From: Pyrodictiaceae archaeon | GTDB taxonomy: Archaea; Thermoproteota; Thermoprotei_A; Sulfolobales; Pyrodictiaceae | NCBI GenBank assembly: GCA_027046105.1 | Contig: JALTZQ010000068.1 | Coordinates: 1-19,120, forward strand | DNA: 19,120 nt | Reading direction: 5' to 3' | Part shown: piece by piece, positions 15,528 through 19,120 of the stretch | How positions within the stretch are numbered: position 1 is the first letter of the stretch | How the letters are laid out: every line of letters starts with the position of its first letter | Made by a program: the position numbers and the translations under genes | Notes under the pieces: generated by a model | Databases searched by the model: none | The model's input: only the letters and a program-made list of their open reading frames with translations | What the model was told of the DNA's origin: nothing

Positions 15528-15881
15528 GTGGCCAACCTTAACGATCTCATCGTAGCTATCGACCTGAGCGAGGACGGTCCCAGGGTAATAGCGTTAGTAT
15601 GTTCTAGGGAGCATATTCTCATGCCTAGGAGCCTCCTATACGCTACTTCATGGCTTAGACACTACCGCGAGGTACCTTCACGCTTAAAGAAGAGCTACTT
15701 AAGGAGATTCAATAAACACTATCCCCGGATAACAGAGTACACGCTCCTAGCTAGAGTGTATAAAGAGAAGGTGGGCTCTAATCCAACCCCATTTCCAGGA
15801 GAGACTCAGTTCCGTAAGCCAACGCCTTCTACGTTAATGAGGTATAAGGGTGTAAAGTATGGGCACATTTCTTTCGTCTAA
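15528..15881 (+). CDS. Hypothetical basic protein (117 residues)
   Basis: I do not recognise this family. The N-terminus (LNDLIVAIDLSEDGPRVIALVC) reads like two beta strands with an acidic turn. It is followed by a basic helical part rich in Arg, Lys and Tyr (WLRHYREVPSRLKKSYLRRF), then a Pro-rich, probably extended C-terminal part. The net charge is strongly positive, so nucleic-acid or ribosome binding is possible but unproven. There is no membrane segment. GTG at 15528 is the first start after the preceding gene; AAGAGG at 15507-15512 is rather far away, so the start is uncertain. It likely forms a two-gene unit with the 67-residue protein. Confidence 0.6.
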   Translation: MANLNDLIVAIDLSEDGPRVIALVCSREHILMPRSLLYATSWLRHYREVPSRLKKSYLRRFNKHYPRITEYTLLARVYKEKVGSNPTPFPGETQFRKPTPSTLMRYKGVKYGHISFV

Positions 15882-16130
15882 CTCTTCGCCGCCTCTGCAT
15901 TGAAGCCTTAAGCTACTTGCGTCTGAGGCTATGTGATGAGTGGTAACTCGTGTATCAGATAATCAGATACGTACGAGATAATGTAGGAACAAGTTTATCT
16001 ATTCTTGGTACAGACCATGAATCTATTTTACTAAATCAATGTTAGCTATAGTTGTTAAACTTGAAACTTAAGAGCATGTGCCTAGCCTTGCCTAGTCATT
16101 TCTTCTCTCCAGTTAAAAGGTTCCCGAGAA
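15882..16130. other. Gene-free gap between convergent genes
   Basis: These 249 bases hold no credible coding frame, tRNA or snoRNA-like gene. They contain the short repeat at 15952-15970 and, at the far end, the candidate terminator of the helicase gene. A pyrimidine run (TTTCTTCTCTCC, about 16099-16110) could end transcription from the plus-strand side. Confidence 0.6.
15952..15970. repeat. Tandem ATCAGATA duplication inside a GTATC/GATAC inverted repeat
   Basis: ATCAGATA occurs twice in direct succession (15954-15961, 15962-15969), and the block is bounded by inverted GTATC (15952-15956) and GATAC (15966-15970). It could fold into a weak hairpin about 70 bases after the last plus-strand gene. 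A terminator or protein site is possible, and chance cannot be excluded. Confidence 0.4.
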
Positions 16131-16131
16131 C
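16115..16131 (-). terminator. Possible terminator of the helicase gene
   Basis: On the minus strand a 4-bp stem (GTTC, loop TCGG, GAAC) touches the helicase stop codon and is followed by CCTTTTAA. The stem is short, so this is a weak call. Confidence 0.3.
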
Positions 16132-18374
16132 TAAGACAATTGTTTCTCGTATAGATGTTCGAGGAATTTCTTAGAGGCTTCATAGCCTATCGCTAACAAG
16201 TTTTTCTCGACTAATTCACTAATGTTTTTGTCTTTGAGTAATCTCTTGCTTACATCGTGATAGTTTATCTGTGCATCTAGCTTGATCCAAGTATTGCCCA
16301 GGTCTAGGTGAATGATTACTTTAGGCGAAAGAGTCTTAGCCCTTTCGTTATAGTCTCCCCAAGATACCCATATTGTGTAACCTTGGAGAAGATTGCTATT
16401 CGATGCTTCATCTAGGTACTCTTTGTGCTTCCTTAACCGCTTTTCAAGATCATCAATTATATAGCCTATATTATCATACGGGAATGCTCTAGTAAATAGT
16501 CTAAGAACGGATTTACGGTCAATCCTAAAAAACGAATCACGACATGCATTCTCTCTACGAGCTACACATGCTTGATAAAGTCTTTGGAGCTTGTAATCAA
16601 TTATTTCAGACAGCATTCCCACATCGTAGATATAAAATATCTTTCCCTCCCTAATTGCCTTACTAAACTCTTTACTAAACCTACTCTTGTTCACAGCATT
16701 GTCAATAGGTTCAAAGATCTTCTTTACATCACCCCATCTGAGCATGTGAAACGTAAGAATTTGGAATATGGCCGTATCAAGGTCTTCTTCAGACTCTATC
16801 TGGAATCTCCATTTCCTCATATACTCTCGAACAATTGCTACAAGATCTTTCCTACCCTTAACTACATTAAGGATATAATTTAATGGGTTGCTAAGCTCTT
16901 GCCCAAAAGCTAAAAGAGTATATGGAATAGATTTATCACTGTAAACTTTAGTAAAACTGATGATTGTGTCGACTACCCTAGCATCTGGTGCTTTCTCATT
17001 GATGTTGACTACTATGTAGCTTACGTCAACACCCTCCATGTAGAGATTCCACAATGCATCCTCTAGATCCCAGTACTCAACGGTCTTAGGTGTAAGTGAT
17101 ACAACAAGATACTTCATTCTTCGTGAGCTAGTCATCCTTATAAGGCGACCAAGACGCTGGTAAAACCTCAAAGGACTTTTCGGCACATCAGTCATTATAA
17201 GCAAACCGGCCTCAGGAATATCAATACCCTCCTCACCAACAAGAGTAGATACAATAACGTCAATCTCGCCGCTCTTAGCTTTCCTAATGAGTTCGAGTCT
17301 CTCCTCTCTCCTCATATCGCTTGTCAGAATAGCCACTCTCTCCATGGATAAACCAATATGGTGGGTAATAGCCTTCTCGAATTCATTAGCAGTAGCTTTA
17401 CGTGACGTGAATATTAGGATAGGCTTAAGTGCATTATTCTCTTTAATATCGTAAATGGTCAAAACGTCAATTAGCGTTCTAGCTTTATGTGATAAGCCAT
17501 CTGGTCTACAGAGGCTTTCAAAATCGCTATTTGGCACTATTTTGTTCTTTTCTAAGGCTCTCCTATAGCTTTCACAAAAAGCCTCTTTACCGTATCGAGC
17601 CAGCGTTATTTCAAGGAACTTAATTATCCGAGGATCTCCTTGGAGCAATGCCCTAAATAGAGTATCATATACCTTGTTCTCGTGATCATTCATTTCCGAA
17701 TCAAATACGTCTGCTATGGCTTTTGGAGGCTTGAAGTCAGGGTCTATTTCCTCCAACCTCTTAAAGTCATATATTAGGAGATATGGTTCGCCAACAACAT
17801 TCTTTACTCTGGGGTCAAGACGATACCTCTTGTAACTAGGCAGTAGAGCTGTAAAACCGACTATAATGTCTGGTTTGAGCTCCGTGAGTAATTCTGTATA
17901 GTATTTTCCTCCAAAAGCGTGGTGGACTTCATCGATAATCACCATACCGAATTCTCTTTTAAGCATAAATGCGCATCTTAGAGCTGTCTGGGGCGTTGAT
18001 ATAACAATCTTTTTACCGGGTTCTAGGAAACTATCACAATTACCCTCATACTCCCTACCAACAAGTTCCTCGAATACTCTACCCCATAATCCACGTCTAC
18101 CATGTCTGGCTTTTCCAGAATACATTTGGTCACATAAGAGCCTAGTAGGCTCCAATACCAGTATACGAGGAATCCCTTGCCTAAGACCGTAGAATGCAGT
18201 AAACATCTCAATCAATGTTTTACCACTACCAGTGGGCATAGAGACAATAATAAACCTATGTCCCTCCTCGACCGATCTAACAATTTCATATGCTACATGC
18301 TCCTGGTACTTCCTAAGAGAGAAGCCAAGTCTATTAGCAATAATATTGTTAAAAAGCTTAAGCAAATCATCCAT
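16131..18374 (-). CDS. SF2 DEAD/DEVH-box helicase with unrecognised C-terminal region
   Basis: A 747-residue protein with two RecA-like domains. Motif I is MPTGSGKT (46-53), Ia EPTRLLCDQ, II DEVH (148-151), III GFTALLPS (173-180), V VSTLVGEEGIDIP (375-387) and VI QRLGRLIRM (406-414). The EEGIDIP and QRLGRLIR pattern is closest to the Hef/FANCM and RIG-I-like branch. An insert of about 130 residues separates the RecA domains. Residues from about 440 to 747 match no domain I know and lack an obvious ERCC4 nuclease motif. ATG at 18374 is preferred because the TATA-like element at 18409-18415 predicts transcription start near 18385; GTG at 18392 would add six residues. The gene looks more A+T-rich than its neighbours and faces a large gene-free region, which could mean an accessory role. 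That is inference. Confidence 0.85.
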   Translation of the reverse strand: MDDLLKLFNNIIANRLGFSLRKYQEHVAYEIVRSVEEGHRFIIVSMPTGSGKTLIEMFTAFYGLRQGIPRILVLEPTRLLCDQMYSGKARHGRRGLWGRVFEELVGREYEGNCDSFLEPGKKIVISTPQTALRCAFMLKREFGMVIIDEVHHAFGGKYYTELLTELKPDIIVGFTALLPSYKRYRLDPRVKNVVGEPYLLIYDFKRLEEIDPDFKPPKAIADVFDSEMNDHENKVYDTLFRALLQGDPRIIKFLEITLARYGKEAFCESYRRALEKNKIVPNSDFESLCRPDGLSHKARTLIDVLTIYDIKENNALKPILIFTSRKATANEFEKAITHHIGLSMERVAILTSDMRREERLELIRKAKSGEIDVIVSTLVGEEGIDIPEAGLLIMTDVPKSPLRFYQRLGRLIRMTSSRRMKYLVVSLTPKTVEYWDLEDALWNLYMEGVDVSYIVVNINEKAPDARVVDTIISFTKVYSDKSIPYTLLAFGQELSNPLNYILNVVKGRKDLVAIVREYMRKWRFQIESEEDLDTAIFQILTFHMLRWGDVKKIFEPIDNAVNKSRFSKEFSKAIREGKIFYIYDVGMLSEIIDYKLQRLYQACVARRENACRDSFFRIDRKSVLRLFTRAFPYDNIGYIIDDLEKRLRKHKEYLDEASNSNLLQGYTIWVSWGDYNERAKTLSPKVIIHLDLGNTWIKLDAQINYHDVSKRLLKDKNISELVEKNLLAIGYEASKKFLEHLYEKQLS

Positions 18375-18408
18375 AGCTATAGCCCCAAGCACTCTTCATC
18401 TTAGTATT

Positions 18409-18415
18409 GATAAAC
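18409..18415 (-). promoter_or_regulatory. Candidate TATA box of the helicase gene
   Basis: On the minus strand this reads GTTTATC, about 35 bases before ATG 18374. It predicts a leader of roughly ten bases or less, fitting the lack of a clear ribosome site. Confidence 0.35.
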
Positions 18416-18679
18416 ACAGTATCATTTGTTTTCCGAGCTTAACATAAGATTGTGAATTCATAGATATTGGTTATGAAAATAGCCGTCAAGAGTAAGAATA
18501 AATTCATCATAGAGTACTCCTAGTTTACCCTGACATTTACTATCCATAGAGTCTTATCGCTCCAGGCTCAGTCCTAAGAAATCCTTTTCTATCACAGAAT
18601 TGTACAACATGTTTAAATCATATTTCAGTTTCAGCAAACCCAACATAACCATTACGTTTAAACTCCGAGAAAAAAAACC

Positions 18680-18771
18680 TTGAGACTAACAAATGAGTCA
18701 TTAAACTTTAGCCCACTATTCCCCGTTTTTCAACACTCTAAGCTTAAGTTTTGAGACCTATCATTAAGCTT
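18680..18771. repeat. Imperfect direct repeat of about 70 bp spacing
   Basis: TTGAGAC at 18680-18686 and 18751-18757 is followed by TCATTAAACTT (18698-18708) and TCATTAAGCTT (18761-18771), respectively. The gap between the two parts differs (11 versus 3 bases), so the copies have diverged. Confidence 0.4.
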
Positions 18772-19106
18772 CCTTAAACCATTAAGTGGAGCCTCCTAAC
18801 ACACTTAGTCTTAAATTTATTTGAAGCCCTTCATTTCCAATCTTAAGTTTCCAATTATGCATTCAATTGGGAAAAACTAGAAACTTCCTTTCCAATAGAA
18901 TTCTATAAACACAGGTTGAAAGTATAGTAGTTATGACAACCATGCCCCTTGATGAATGTAATTACTAAACCCATTTCTAATAGACATAATTGTACTCCAT
19001 AAAACTTCTAAGCACATTATCTAATTCGAGGTATTTTATGCATCATGTTGTCTCACATTGATAAAAGTATAACATATTTGTAACAAGGTGTATTAGGTTG
19101 TTAACT

Positions 19107-19120
19107 GAGGTATATACCTC
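19107..19120. repeat. Perfect 14-bp palindrome at the window edge
   Basis: GAGGTATATACCTC reads identically on both strands and contains a TATATA core. It may be an operator overlapping a promoter for a gene beyond the window. It could be longer, because the window ends at its last base. Confidence 0.5.

Larger units (their letters stand above)
18393..19120. other. AT-rich gene-free region with degenerate repeats
   Basis: About 730 bases with no credible open frame on either strand and no tRNA. Apart from the helicase promoter it holds many TTAAG/CTTAAG-type words between 18700 and 18850, and an imperfect repeated block (TTGAGAC at 18680 and 18751, each followed by TCATTAA[A/G]CTT at 18698 and 18761). 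Short palindromes are TAGAATTCTA (18896-18905) and the arms CCAATT/AATTGG (18851-18870). Its function is not evident; candidates are a long regulatory region, an origin-like element or a decayed insertion. Confidence 0.6.

Noticed and set aside
15933..15939. GTGATGA, an exact C-box word that could begin a C/D-box guide RNA.
   Set aside because: No CTGA D or D' box follows within about 90 bases on the same strand, so the second required element is missing.
16131..18374. Calling the helicase a full Hef helicase-nuclease.
   Set aside because: The motor motifs fit that branch, but I see no ERCC4-type nuclease motif in the C-terminal part.
18393..19120. CRISPR array or leader in the AT-rich end region.
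   Set aside because: The repeats are few, short and imperfect, without regular repeat-spacer units, and no cas gene is recognisable in the window.

Overview
The window is one contiguous stretch of archaeal chromosome. The gene content (aIF2 gamma, Rpo7, Spt4, GTP-dependent dephospho-CoA kinase, archease, split Kae1 and Bud32, ribosomal proteins S24e and S27ae, a COG2401-type fusion) is archaeal. The close match of aIF2 gamma to Sulfolobus-type sequences as I remember them, the frequent TTG starts, the AT-rich TATA-like promoters and the tight gene packing suggest a hyperthermophilic crenarchaeon, probably Desulfurococcales or a relative. That placement is inference; no rRNA gene is present to settle it.

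Positions 1-10509 carry a nearly unbroken plus-strand run of information-processing genes. These are an M24 aminopeptidase (5' end outside the window), archease, aIF2 gamma, a PIN-domain nuclease, Rpo7, Spt4, dephospho-CoA kinase, a large GNAT/ABC-ATPase fusion, YrdC, S24e, S27ae, Kae1, Bud32 and a Ham1-type nucleotide pyrophosphatase. Many neighbours touch or overlap (ATGA at 2917, TTGA at 4917 and 9949, and overlaps of tens of bases around Kae1), so translational coupling is likely. YrdC makes threonylcarbamoyl-AMP, and Kae1 with Bud32 (KEOPS) transfers the group to tRNA, so most of the t6A pathway lies here. Pcc1 and Cgi121 are not seen.

Positions 10506-11921 hold a minus-strand glutamine synthetase, convergent with the Ham1 gene and sharing a CTAG at the stop codons. 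It is divergent from an acylphosphatase and CAAX-type membrane protease pair at 12152-13101. A His-rich CopB-type heavy-metal P-type ATPase follows at 13201-15246 with a nearly leaderless promoter, and then two short genes I cannot identify.

From 15882 on the character changes. A short gap with small repeats is followed by a minus-strand SF2 helicase with an unrecognised C-terminal half. The window ends in about 730 AT-rich bases without genes, containing degenerate repeats and a perfect palindrome at the very edge. The most interesting uncharacterised items are the GNAT/ABC-ATPase fusion, the helicase with its bare flank, and the two orphan small genes. I found no CRISPR array, tRNA, insertion sequence or complete unknown multi-gene system.
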